Shown here in pieces: positions 22,882 to 30,988 of a DNA stretch of 57,407 nucleotides; position 1 is the first letter of the stretch; every line of letters begins with the position of its first letter. The stretch is from an uncultured Acetatifactor sp. (GTDB taxonomy: Bacteria; Bacillota; Clostridia; Lachnospirales; Lachnospiraceae), in the NCBI GenBank assembly GCA_910586515.1, contig CAJUGL010000017.1, positions 1-57,407 on the forward strand, written 5' to 3'. The position numbers and the translations under genes were made by a program. The notes under the pieces are model-generated. The model saw only the letters and a program-made list of their open reading frames with translations. It searched no databases and had not been told where the DNA came from.

Positions 22882-25122
22882 ATGGGGAAATACGACAAAG
22901 AGTATGAGGCATTCGAGATTTTTGAGCAGATACAGAATGAGAAGAGCAGGGAAGGGGCTGTTTCGCGGCCATTGTCCCTTTCTTTTGAGGAAGCTCCCTA
23001 CTATGAGATTGCGTATGATGCAGAGCCGGTGCGGGGTGGCGTGACGGCATCAGCTCCGGAAGCGTTTTCCCTGTCCGGTGACCGGGCAGGAGCGGAGGAG
23101 AGACGGACCGGGGTAAAGGAAGAGGAGAAGGCAGAAGCAGAAGTACAGAATCGGACAGCAGCGGGAGTCTGGGAGCCGGAGGAGGCAGAAGTAACGGTCT
23201 GGAACCAAGGGGAGACAGAAGCGGAAGTACAGAATCGGACAGCAGCGGGAGCCTGGGAGCCGGAGGAGGCAGAAGCAGGAGCCTGGAATCAGGGAGAGGC
23301 AGCAAGAGAACAGTATCAGACAGCGGTGACACAGACCCGGAGGCCGTCAGGCTGGCAGCAGGCAGGCCCGGAAAAAATCGGGATTCGGGAAGAGGACCCG
23401 GTGCGGGAGCTGTTCAATCGAATGCGGGATATTGCCAGGGAGGACAGGTACCTGAATTTCCGCAGTTCCCATTTTTACAATCAGAAGATGCAGCAGGAAA
23501 ACGCAAAATTATTTTACCGCCAGGGCATGTTGATGAAGGATTTCCGGGATGCGTATGCAGTGACGGTTCCCTATGCTTCCTATTATCCCAGTTACCAGAT
23601 GATGGGATATGAGCAGCTGCGGACTTTTTTTACTTGGCGGACACAGGTGCGGGAGGGAAGGGTGGAGCATGTATCCCTGTCGTACGCTTTTTTGTATATT
23701 TATGAACTGCTGAACAATATCGGCGTGGAGAACCCGGGGGAAGGCCTGGAAAGGCTGCTGTTTTTCTGGGATGCTTTCCGGGTATATGACAGGTCCGTGG
23801 ACAAATATGTTGTGAGATGGCTGAAGGATTACTACATTTATTACGGACTGCCCGGAAGTTTCCGGGATTTTGTGGAGGAAAATAGCCTGGGTGGTTACTA
23901 TCCGGAGCTTTCAGAGGAGGAGAATGCCTTTGAGCTGTTCTGTGGCCGGTCCAAATATGACATCCGAAAATCCGCCTTTTATACAGGGAGGGAGGAACAG
24001 GTCAGGAGATGCTTTCTATTTACCCTTGAGCGGCTGCGGGAGGCATTGGCGGCAGCCGGATTTGAACTGGACCGGTTCCTGTTTCAGCCCACCAGAAAGA
24101 TGGCGCCATGGGTTCCCTTCCTGGGGGCGCTGTTCTGTCCGGCAGGAAAACAGGCGGACAGGCAGGTGATGCTTTCCCGGAAGGAAATCTATGTGTGCAG
24201 CAGAAATCAGTGGACCTTCAGCGCTGTGGTGACCACGGACAGCGGAAAGCGGCTGATGGGTTACGTTTTGAAGCAGATGGAGTCCCTGCTGCGGAAGTTG
24301 ACGAAGTACAAGCATAAACTTACCGCAAATCCGGATATGATCAGCTCTGTGACAGAGGAAGAGCTGAAGAAGGCGGGGATCTGTCTGGAAACCGTAATTA
24401 CGGAGGCGGTGACGGCATTTTACAGAGAAGAGACCAAAACGGTGGTCCGGGTAAACAGAGGGGCACTGGAAAAGATCCGGAAGGAAGCGTATGTGATTCA
24501 GGAAAAACTCACGGTACCGGAGGACGGGGGTATGGTTCCGGGGCAGATGAGGACAGGGACAGAGACCGTTCATGCCGCACATGAGGGAATATCCGCAGGG
24601 GATGGGACTGCTGATAAGACAAATCCGGCGGAGGGGCAGGAGAGAATCCGGGAAGCCGAAAAGAACCAGGAAAGCGTTCAGGGTTTGGCGTGTAATCAGC
24701 GCGAGGATGGTATCCGGAAACAGGACGGCCGGGAAAAAGAACCGGAAACGGACCGGAACCTGCAGGGCGCTCGGAATGACAGGGTATTCCAGTTTATGGC
24801 GCAGCCGGAAATCACAGAACAATCCGGAACTGCAAACATGGAGGGCAATGAGGGGAACGGAACATTACCGGAAAGCGGGGGAGAATGGGACGTTTTGCGG
24901 GAGCGTCTGACGGACACGGAACGACAGGCTCTGCGTATTATTTTATACGAAAAAGCGAATCTAAAGGAGTTTGCCTGCCAACAGGGCATTATGCTGGAGG
25001 TTCTTGCGGAGGGGATCAATGAGAAGGCGGCAGACGCGGTGGGAGATGGAATTCTGGATAATGAATTTGAGTTCTATGAGGATTACCTGGAAGAGGTAAG
25101 GAAAATGTTGGATGTGACCTGA
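22882..25122 (+). CDS. TerB_N / TerB_C domain protein
   Basis: 746 residues, soluble. Residues 1-165 are low-complexity, Glu/Ala-rich, and contain a 28-residue unit twice (AEVQNRTAAG.WEPEEAE). The TerB_N-like domain follows at about 180-400: YPSYQMMGYEQLRTFFTWRT, LSYAFLYIYELLNNIGV, LLFFWDAFRVYD. A second low-complexity linker covers about 550-665, and a TerB_C-like domain closes the protein (LTDTERQALRIILYE, NEFEFYEDYLEEV). Proteins of this build are often encoded beside a BrxC/BrxD-like ATPase and a helicase; here the ATPase is three genes downstream and no helicase is present. The role is unknown; links to tellurite resistance come only from the domain name. GGGAG precedes the ATG. Confidence 0.75.
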   Translation: MGKYDKEYEAFEIFEQIQNEKSREGAVSRPLSLSFEEAPYYEIAYDAEPVRGGVTASAPEAFSLSGDRAGAEERRTGVKEEEKAEAEVQNRTAAGVWEPEEAEVTVWNQGETEAEVQNRTAAGAWEPEEAEAGAWNQGEAAREQYQTAVTQTRRPSGWQQAGPEKIGIREEDPVRELFNRMRDIAREDRYLNFRSSHFYNQKMQQENAKLFYRQGMLMKDFRDAYAVTVPYASYYPSYQMMGYEQLRTFFTWRTQVREGRVEHVSLSYAFLYIYELLNNIGVENPGEGLERLLFFWDAFRVYDRSVDKYVVRWLKDYYIYYGLPGSFRDFVEENSLGGYYPELSEEENAFELFCGRSKYDIRKSAFYTGREEQVRRCFLFTLERLREALAAAGFELDRFLFQPTRKMAPWVPFLGALFCPAGKQADRQVMLSRKEIYVCSRNQWTFSAVVTTDSGKRLMGYVLKQMESLLRKLTKYKHKLTANPDMISSVTEEELKKAGICLETVITEAVTAFYREETKTVVRVNRGALEKIRKEAYVIQEKLTVPEDGGMVPGQMRTGTETVHAAHEGISAGDGTADKTNPAEGQERIREAEKNQESVQGLACNQREDGIRKQDGREKEPETDRNLQGARNDRVFQFMAQPEITEQSGTANMEGNEGNGTLPESGGEWDVLRERLTDTERQALRIILYEKANLKEFACQQGIMLEVLAEGINEKAADAVGDGILDNEFEFYEDYLEEVRKMLDVT
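23137..23304 (+). repeat. 84-base tandem repeat inside the TerB_N gene
   Basis: Two copies of an 84-base in-frame unit (starting at 23137 and 23221) encoding AEVQNRTAAG followed by WEPEEAE and WNQGE. Shorter glutamate-rich repeats flank it. Because the unit is a multiple of three, copy-number change would lengthen or shorten the linker without a frameshift. Confidence 0.8.
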
Positions 25123-25186
25123 AGACAGGCTGTCTTAAAGAGGGTGCGGAAGAATATAGATCTTCAAGGGGAGGACAGGGAACAAT

Positions 25187-25690
25187 ATGTTAAGACTTGA
25201 AAAAATCAATGGAAAAAATGTATGGGATATTGTAGGATTAAGTGTCAAAGAGGAGCAGAGGCATTTTGTGGCGGAGAATAAAGTCAGCATAATTGAAGCA
25301 TACACCACCATCACGGGAGGCGGCCAGGCTTTTCCCTTCGGAATTTACGATGGCAGCGTGCCGGTAGGCTTTTGCATGATTGGCTATGATGTGGATGACT
25401 ATTGGGAGGATGCGCCGGAGATTGCCTACAGGAATTACAATCTTTGGCGTCTGATGATTGATAAACGCTGTCAGTATCATGGGTATGGGAGAGAGGCGGT
25501 AAAGCTTGCATTGGATTTCATCCGGACAAAGCCCTGCGGAGATGCGGAGTACTGTTGGCTGTCTTATGAACCGGATAACGAAATTGCGAAGAAGCTTTAT
25601 CATTCTTTTGGCTTTGCGGAAACCGGGGCTATGGATGGCGAAGAAGTTATTGCGGTTCTTAAGCTATCGGCTCCGGAAACGGCCTGTTAA
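25187..25690 (+). CDS. GNAT N-acetyltransferase
   Basis: 167 residues, single GNAT domain. Motif A appears as LMIDKRCQYHGYGREAVKLA (Q/RxxGxG/A type, with QYHGYG binding the pyrophosphate of acetyl-CoA), followed by WLSYEPDNEIAKKLYHSFGF, the usual motif B. The sequence resembles the polyamine acetyltransferases BltD/PaiA in its start (LEKINGKNVWDI), but the acceptor is not certain. A GGGGAGG site lies about 12 bases before the ATG. It sits between the TerB_N gene and the XRE gene on the same strand, 64 bases behind the former. Confidence 0.8.
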   Translation: MLRLEKINGKNVWDIVGLSVKEEQRHFVAENKVSIIEAYTTITGGGQAFPFGIYDGSVPVGFCMIGYDVDDYWEDAPEIAYRNYNLWRLMIDKRCQYHGYGREAVKLALDFIRTKPCGDAEYCWLSYEPDNEIAKKLYHSFGFAETGAMDGEEVIAVLKLSAPETAC

Positions 25691-25851
25691 GGGACATTTT
25701 CATACGGTTCACAGCCAGTATAAGTCTTCCGTGTTGTCTTCTGCCCATCTGAAAGTATTCTACCGATATTTCCCAATTCGATCCAGAACCGTTTTTCAAA
25801 GGATGAAGTCTGCTTTTTGGGGGATTCTACGCAAAATCTACGGAGCGTGGG

Positions 25852-25880
25852 TTGTATTTCGGAGGGAGATTCCGTATACT
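25852..25880 (+). promoter_or_regulatory. Promoter of the XRE-membrane gene
   Basis: TTGTAT (25852-25857), 17-base spacer, TATACT (25875-25880), about 55 bases before the ATG at 25936. It lies in 245 bases of otherwise featureless DNA after the GNAT gene. Confidence 0.6.
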
Positions 25881-25935
25881 GGCGACATTACCCTTTAGTG
25901 CCGTCGTGCAGTGACTATATTTAGGAGGAAAAGAG

Positions 25936-26376
25936 ATGGATCAGGTAAAAATCGGACAATTTATTGGCATATGCCGCAGAGAAAAGAATCTCACACAGCG
26001 GCAGCTGGCGGATTTGGTTGGCGTCAGCGACAAAGCAGTGTCAAAATGGGAAACCGGCAGAGGATTGCCGGAAGCATCTTCCATGGCGCCGCTTTGTGAG
26101 GCACTTGGAATCAATGTCAATGAACTGCTCAGGGGTGAACGGATTCCGGGTGAGGAATACCAGGAGAAGGCGGAAGAAACAATGGTGAAACTGGCCGAAA
26201 TGAAGGAGGATATCAAAAAAGTGAACTGGAAAATGGATTCAATGAAAAAAGGGATCGGATTTGGCGCAGCGTTGGCCATGGTAGTTTCCTACCAGACATA
26301 CTCCTCCATCGCACTTGCCATAGTGCATGGGATATTGGGGTGGATTTATGTAATTTATCATGTACTCAGGTATTGA
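25936..26376 (+). CDS. Small XRE regulator with C-terminal membrane hairpin
   Basis: 146 residues. The helix-turn-helix is at 6-62 (ICRREKNLTQRQLADLVG, SDKAVSKWETGRG), a short amphipathic coiled-coil follows (KAEETMVKLAEMKEDIKKV), and the last 40 residues contain two hydrophobic segments (FGAALAMVVSYQTYSSIALA and GILGWIYVIYHVL). It is therefore likely membrane-attached. TAGGAGGAAAAG precedes the ATG. Its stop overlaps the -35 box of the promoter for the ATPase gene, so it is placed to regulate either its own unit or that gene. Confidence 0.78.
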   Translation: MDQVKIGQFIGICRREKNLTQRQLADLVGVSDKAVSKWETGRGLPEASSMAPLCEALGINVNELLRGERIPGEEYQEKAEETMVKLAEMKEDIKKVNWKMDSMKKGIGFGAALAMVVSYQTYSSIALAIVHGILGWIYVIYHVLRY

Positions 26377-26401
26377 TTGTGACTCTGTCTGACTGTATAA
26401 T
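26373..26401 (+). promoter_or_regulatory. Promoter of the BrxC/BrxD-like ATPase gene
   Basis: TTGATT (26373-26378) overlapping the XRE stop codon, 17-base spacer, perfect TATAAT (26396-26401). It gives the ATPase gene its own transcript start with a leader of about 80 bases. Confidence 0.65.
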
Positions 26402-26423
26402 AGAAACAGCGACTGATGTGACA

Positions 26424-26452
26424 AAGGCTGCTGACATGCAGGGCAGCTTTTT
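26424..26452 (+). terminator. Possible attenuator in the ATPase leader
   Basis: AAG-G-CTGC (26424-26431) can pair with GCAGCTT (26443-26449) with one bulge, followed by a TTTTT run. It lies between the promoter and the start of the ATPase gene, the position of an attenuator. The stem is short, so this is weak. Confidence 0.3.
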
Positions 26453-26487
26453 GGCAGAATTCGGTTCTAAGAAGTGAGGAAGGCCAT

Positions 26488-27804
26488 ATGGACAGACAGG
26501 TACCTGCGAGAATTGCAAATATTTTAATCAATGCCCTGAAAGGCGGTGTGGTGCCCAGGGCGGGACTGGAATACATCACGGTGGGCCGCGCCCGGGAAAT
26601 TTCGGCCATACTGCATGATATCGATATGATTGAGGAGGGCGGCGCGTCCTTTCGCTTTATTGTGGGTAAATACGGCAGCGGCAAAAGCTTCCTGCTGCAG
26701 ACCATCCGGAACCATGCCGCCGCCAGGGGCTTTGCGGTGGTGGATGCGGATCTTTCACCGGAGCGGCGTTTTGCAGGGACCAGGGGCCAGGGGCTTGCCA
26801 CCTATAAGGAACTGATTCAGAACCTTTCCACCAAGGCAAAGCCCGACGGCGGTGCGCTGCCGTTGATCTTGGAAAAATGGATATCCGGAATCCAGATGAC
26901 GGTGAAGACCACTACGGCTCTGGAAGGGGCGGAATTCGAGGCAGAGGTGGAAAGGCAGATTTATGAGGTGGCCGGTTCCCTGGAAGGTATGGTGAACGGT
27001 TTCGAGTTTGCCAGGGCGGTGGCACTTTACTGGAAGGCCTACAAGGAGGACGACGCTGCCTTGAAATCCAATGTGCTGCGGTGGTTTCGGGGAGAATATC
27101 CTTCCCGGAAAGAAGCCAGGGAAGACCTGGGGATTAACTTCATTGTAAACGATGAGACCTGGTATGATTTCCTGAAGCTTTTCGCCGCGTTTCTGGCGGG
27201 GGCAGGCTATAAGGGGCTGCTTGTGATTATCGACGAACTGGTGAATATATTCAAGATACCGAACTCAATTACGCGGGCAAACAATTATGAAAAAATTCTT
27301 ACCATGTATAATGATGTTCTCCAGGGCAAGGCCAGGCACATCGGTTTTCTTATGGGAGGAACGCCCCAGTGCATTGAGGACAAGTATAAGGGGGTATTCA
27401 GCTACGAAGCCCTGCGCTCCCGTCTGGCGGAGGGGCATTTTGCCGCCGGGGAGGTGCGGGACTTTTCCGCGCCCATTATCCGGCTGCAGATGCTGAACCA
27501 GGAGGAGATGTATGTCCTGGTGGAAAAGCTGCGGGACATCCATGGGGGACTCTATAAATATGAACCGGTTCTGACCCATGAGGATCTTGTGTATTTCCTC
27601 ACTGTGGAATACAACCGGGTAGGGGCGGAAAGCCATATTACTCCCAGGGAGATTATCCGGGATTTTATTGAGTTGGTGAACATTCTCCATCAGAACCCGG
27701 AAAAGAGTGTGGCGGAAATCTTGGGGGATAACAGCTTCGAGATGGCCAAAGGCGGGATTGCCGGAGAGGAAGTGGCGGATGAATTCCGGGAGTTTGAGAT
27801 TTAA
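26488..27804 (+). CDS. BrxC/BrxD-like P-loop ATPase (DUF2791 type)
   Basis: 438 residues, soluble. It starts with the typical RQVPARIANILINALKGGVVP and ITVGRAREISAIL, then Walker A GKYGSGKS at 60-67 and Walker B LLVIIDELVN near 244-253. The segment LRSRLAEGHFAAGEVRDFSAP and the C-terminal winged-helix-like part (ESHITPREIIRDFIELVNIL) complete the family pattern. BrxD and its relatives (formerly DUF2791) accompany helicases in BREX type II systems and in TerB_N clusters; the biochemical role is not settled. Here no helicase, methylase or phosphatase gene is adjacent. It has its own promoter. Length is normal. Confidence 0.8.
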   Translation: MDRQVPARIANILINALKGGVVPRAGLEYITVGRAREISAILHDIDMIEEGGASFRFIVGKYGSGKSFLLQTIRNHAAARGFAVVDADLSPERRFAGTRGQGLATYKELIQNLSTKAKPDGGALPLILEKWISGIQMTVKTTTALEGAEFEAEVERQIYEVAGSLEGMVNGFEFARAVALYWKAYKEDDAALKSNVLRWFRGEYPSRKEAREDLGINFIVNDETWYDFLKLFAAFLAGAGYKGLLVIIDELVNIFKIPNSITRANNYEKILTMYNDVLQGKARHIGFLMGGTPQCIEDKYKGVFSYEALRSRLAEGHFAAGEVRDFSAPIIRLQMLNQEEMYVLVEKLRDIHGGLYKYEPVLTHEDLVYFLTVEYNRVGAESHITPREIIRDFIELVNILHQNPEKSVAEILGDNSFEMAKGGIAGEEVADEFREFEI

Positions 27805-27813
27805 GGATTCAGA

Positions 27814-27867
27814 GCGTGTTTGAAAATTCATACCTGCTATCTGCCAGAAAGCAATTTTCAAACACGC
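27814..27867. repeat. Perfect 15-base inverted repeat
   Basis: GCGTGTTTGAAAATT (27814-27828) and AATTTTCAAACACGC (27853-27867) around a 24-base loop, 10 bases after the ATPase stop. No T tract follows on either side, so it is not a standard terminator. It looks like a palindromic intergenic repeat or an mRNA-stabilising hairpin. No second copy was noticed in the window. Confidence 0.75.
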
Positions 27868-27941
27868 CCCAGGTTGGAAGGATGAAACAGTCTGCTGAAA
27901 GGAATTTCGGTACACAGGGAGAACAGGGGAGATGTGGGAAA

Positions 27942-28823
27942 ATGTCGGAACAGAAAAGCAGCAAAATTTCGGATAATAACAACAATTTAGACAATGACAA
28001 CAATTCAGACAATGACGAAAACTTGGAAAACAGCGAAAATTCGAAAGAGGGCGGTAAAGACGCATTAAAGGACGGCTCTTACAGAACCGCGCTGCTTCAG
28101 TATGTGCAAAAAGCCTATAAAACCAAACCGGATTACCCCTGGAAGGGGGACCCGGAAAGCGCGGTACTCCGCCATGAGGACAATCAGAAGTGGTATGGTC
28201 TTGTGATGGAGGTGGACAGGGCGAAACTGGGACTTTCCGGGAAGGGAAAAGTCTGCGCCCTCAATGTGAAGACCAGGGACCAGATGTTTCACGACATGCT
28301 GATTACACAGGCGGGTTACTTTCCGGGATATCATATGAATAAGGAGAAGTGGATTACAATCCTCCTGGACGGCACGGTTCCCTTTGGGGAGATCTGCGGG
28401 ATGCTTGACGCAAGCTACGAGACAACCGCGTCCGGGAAAAAGAAGCAGAAAATCCGGCCGCCCAAGGAATGGCTTGTCCCCGCAAACCCAAAGTTTTACG
28501 ATGTGGAAGCTGCCTTTCAGCAGGCGGAAGTGATTGACTGGAAACAGGGCGCCGGTATCCGGACGGGAGACACGGTGTACCTCTATATGGCGGCGCCGGT
28601 GTCCGCAATCCTGTATCAATGTAAGGTTACGGAAACCGATATTCCCTGCCGCTATCAGGATGAAAATCTGACGATTACGTCCATGATGAAGATACGGCTC
28701 CTGAAAAGGTATCTGCCGGAACAGTTTCCCTTCGGGCTTCTGAAAAGCGAATACGGGATTTTTGCAGTGAGAGGACCCAGGGGAGTTCCCGTCGGTTTAA
28801 GCCAGGCGCTGCGGTGTGTATGA
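27942..28823 (+). CDS. YjbR/MmcQ-family protein with PUA/EVE-like C-terminal domain
   Basis: 293 residues, soluble. A low-complexity Asn/Asp/Glu leader (about 1-40) precedes the YjbR domain: YPWKGDPESAVLRHEDNQKW, VCALNVKTRDQMFHDM, PGYHMNKEKWITILLDG. YjbR proteins have a CyaY-like DNA-binding fold. From about residue 180 a second domain begins (WLVPANPKFYDVEAAF, GIRTGDTVYLYMAAPVSAIL). Its Trp-Asn-Pro start and GD-V-LY core resemble EVE/PUA domains, readers of modified bases. The start at 27942 follows AGGGGAG; an ATG at 27882 is also open. It lies between the ATPase and the ABC pair. The EVE reading is inference. Confidence 0.65.
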   Translation: MSEQKSSKISDNNNNLDNDNNSDNDENLENSENSKEGGKDALKDGSYRTALLQYVQKAYKTKPDYPWKGDPESAVLRHEDNQKWYGLVMEVDRAKLGLSGKGKVCALNVKTRDQMFHDMLITQAGYFPGYHMNKEKWITILLDGTVPFGEICGMLDASYETTASGKKKQKIRPPKEWLVPANPKFYDVEAAFQQAEVIDWKQGAGIRTGDTVYLYMAAPVSAILYQCKVTETDIPCRYQDENLTITSMMKIRLLKRYLPEQFPFGLLKSEYGIFAVRGPRGVPVGLSQALRCV

Positions 28824-28969
28824 AAAATGCCTGCAAAAAAGCAAATCTGGCGCCCTGTGGTAACACCTTTCAGGCTGTATATCCTGCCTTTGGGGCAGGG
28901 TGCCTTGACCGGAATAGGAACACTTGATTAAATAACCTAACAAAAGAATCATCAGAGAGGTAAGGGATA

Positions 28970-30988
28970 ATGAAAAAGAAGCAGGAAACAGAGAAAGCCG
29001 GTCAGGCAGATCAGTCCGGCGGGCAGCAGCCGGAGGAAAAGAAGCGCACTGTCCCGGAAAACCTGCTGTACTGGATGCGGACGCTGTACCGGGAATCCCC
29101 CGGATTTGTCTGGCTGTATCTGGCGGGGTGCGGGGTGGCCGTAGGAATCTCCCTGCTTGGCGTATACATGCCTTCGGTACTGGTGGCGGATATCACGGAG
29201 GGCGGGAGCGTGAGAAGCATACTGGGAGACCTTGCCGTACTGGGAGGGGGACTGGTATGCCTGTACCTTTTGAGCAACTGGCTGGAGCGGACAAAGGGGA
29301 TTCTTGGCAGCCGGATAGGACAGAGGCAGGCACTGCAGGCTGCGGATCTGGCTCTGGAGACGAATTACGATAATATTGAACGGGCGGATTTTCCGGAGGA
29401 AATCTGGCAGTTGGTGGACCGTCATATGTGGAGCAGGGACTATAACACCGGATTTCTGGAAGCATTTGCCGCCGTGCTGACGGCAGTGGCGGGGATGATT
29501 CTTTATACGGGAATGCTTTCCGGGCTGTCTCTCTGGATTCTGCTGTTGGTCATTGCAGGGACGGCTCTGAATTATGTGGTGGGAATACGGTGCAATAAGT
29601 GGGATGCCAGGAACCGCCATAAGTGGATGACACTGGATTACAAAATGGTATATCTGTCCAGGAGTACCAGTACCTATGAGGCTTCCAAGGATGTCCACCT
29701 GTATTGGATGCCCCCCTGGCTTCGGAAGATGTTCAACCGGGAACTGAAGCAGCGGCTTCATTATACCGTGCGGCAGCAGGGAAATTATTTTCTGGAGGGT
29801 GCGGTCAACGGTTTCAGCCAGATGGTCTGGGAGGGCGCGGCCTATCTGTATCTGATTTACCTGGTCTGTGAGGGCCGTCTGGATGCGGCGGGATTCGTGC
29901 TTTATATTGGGGTGGTCAGAGGGTTTGCAGGCTGGTGCGGCTCCATTGTCCAGGCGATACGGCTGCTTCACGAGAAAGCTTCCTATGTGGAAGAGCAGAG
30001 GCATTTTTTTGATAAACTGCAGCGGGGCAGGGAGAAGGAGAAGGAAGGGCTTGTGTTGGCGGCAGGGCATGTTCCCGAGATTTCCTTTGAACATGTAACC
30101 TTTCGGTATGACGGTTCCCAAACCCCTGTTCTCAAAGACCTGAACCTGACGCTGAAGCCGGGGGAAAACCTGGCTTTGGTAGGGCTGAACGGCGCGGGAA
30201 AGACAACCTTTATCAAGCTGCTCTGCGGCTTTTATGACCCTACGGAGGGAAAAATCCTCATAGACGGCGTAGACCGTTCCAGGTACAGCAAAGACAGCTG
30301 GCTAAAGTATTTTTCGGGAGTGTTCCAGGATGCGGAGCTGTTTCCCATGTCTCTGGAGGAAAATCTGGCCCTGGGGGCGGCTCCTGATTCAGGGGAAGGT
30401 TCGGGGGAAGAGAAAGCCGCAGGAAGGAAAGCCGGGGCAGAACCAAAGCAGCATAATGCGCAGAGCCGGCGGCAGGAACAGCACAATGACCAGGAGAACC
30501 ACGGCACGCACATGGATGCATGTCTGAAAATGGCGGACCTGGAGGATAAGATCAAAAAGCTGCCCCAGGGCCTGAAAACCATGTTCGGCAAGGAGAGCTA
30601 TGAGGATGCGGCGGACTTTTCCGGAGGAGAGATGCAGAAGCTGATGCTGGCCAGGGCCCTGTACAAGGAGGCGCCTTTACTGGTACTGGACGAGCCTACG
30701 GCGGCGCTGGACCCTCTGATGGAGAGCGAACTGTACCAGAAATACCGCCGGTTTTCGGAGCACAAGACCACGGTTTTTATTTCCCACCGTCTGGCAAGCA
30801 CCCGTTTCTGCGACAGGATTCTGCTGATGGAGGACGGAGGGGTGGCAGAGAGCGGAACCCATGAAGAGCTTTTGGAGAGAGACGGGAAATATGCCTGGAT
30901 GTTCCGGCTGCAGAGTAAATACTATCAGAAAAAGGAAGCCCAGAAGGAAGCAGGACTGGAAGGCGAGGAGGTGGAGAAGGAAATATGA
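28970..30988 (+). CDS. ABC exporter half-transporter 1
   Basis: 672 residues. A polar N-terminal tail rich in Lys/Glu/Gln (about 1-35) precedes a six-segment membrane domain and an ATPase domain. Walker A is GLNGAGKTT near residue 404, the Q loop is GVFQDAELF, the signature DFSGGEMQK near 549, Walker B LLVLDEPTAALD and the switch His is in FISHRLAST, so the site is complete. Between Q loop and signature is an extra hydrophilic stretch of about 36 residues (SGEGSGEEKAAGRK and QSRRQEQHNDQENHG) absent from its partner. It overlaps the next ABC gene by 4 bases and will form a heterodimer with it. The substrate is unknown; lipid, peptide or drug export are all possible. Confidence 0.85.
   Translation: MKKKQETEKAGQADQSGGQQPEEKKRTVPENLLYWMRTLYRESPGFVWLYLAGCGVAVGISLLGVYMPSVLVADITEGGSVRSILGDLAVLGGGLVCLYLLSNWLERTKGILGSRIGQRQALQAADLALETNYDNIERADFPEEIWQLVDRHMWSRDYNTGFLEAFAAVLTAVAGMILYTGMLSGLSLWILLLVIAGTALNYVVGIRCNKWDARNRHKWMTLDYKMVYLSRSTSTYEASKDVHLYWMPPWLRKMFNRELKQRLHYTVRQQGNYFLEGAVNGFSQMVWEGAAYLYLIYLVCEGRLDAAGFVLYIGVVRGFAGWCGSIVQAIRLLHEKASYVEEQRHFFDKLQRGREKEKEGLVLAAGHVPEISFEHVTFRYDGSQTPVLKDLNLTLKPGENLALVGLNGAGKTTFIKLLCGFYDPTEGKILIDGVDRSRYSKDSWLKYFSGVFQDAELFPMSLEENLALGAAPDSGEGSGEEKAAGRKAGAEPKQHNAQSRRQEQHNDQENHGTHMDACLKMADLEDKIKKLPQGLKTMFGKESYEDAADFSGGEMQKLMLARALYKEAPLLVLDEPTAALDPLMESELYQKYRRFSEHKTTVFISHRLASTRFCDRILLMEDGGVAESGTHEELLERDGKYAWMFRLQSKYYQKKEAQKEAGLEGEEVEKEI

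Noticed and set aside
23137..23304. 84-base repeats as part of a CRISPR array
   Set aside because: Units are contiguous, without spacers, and coding.
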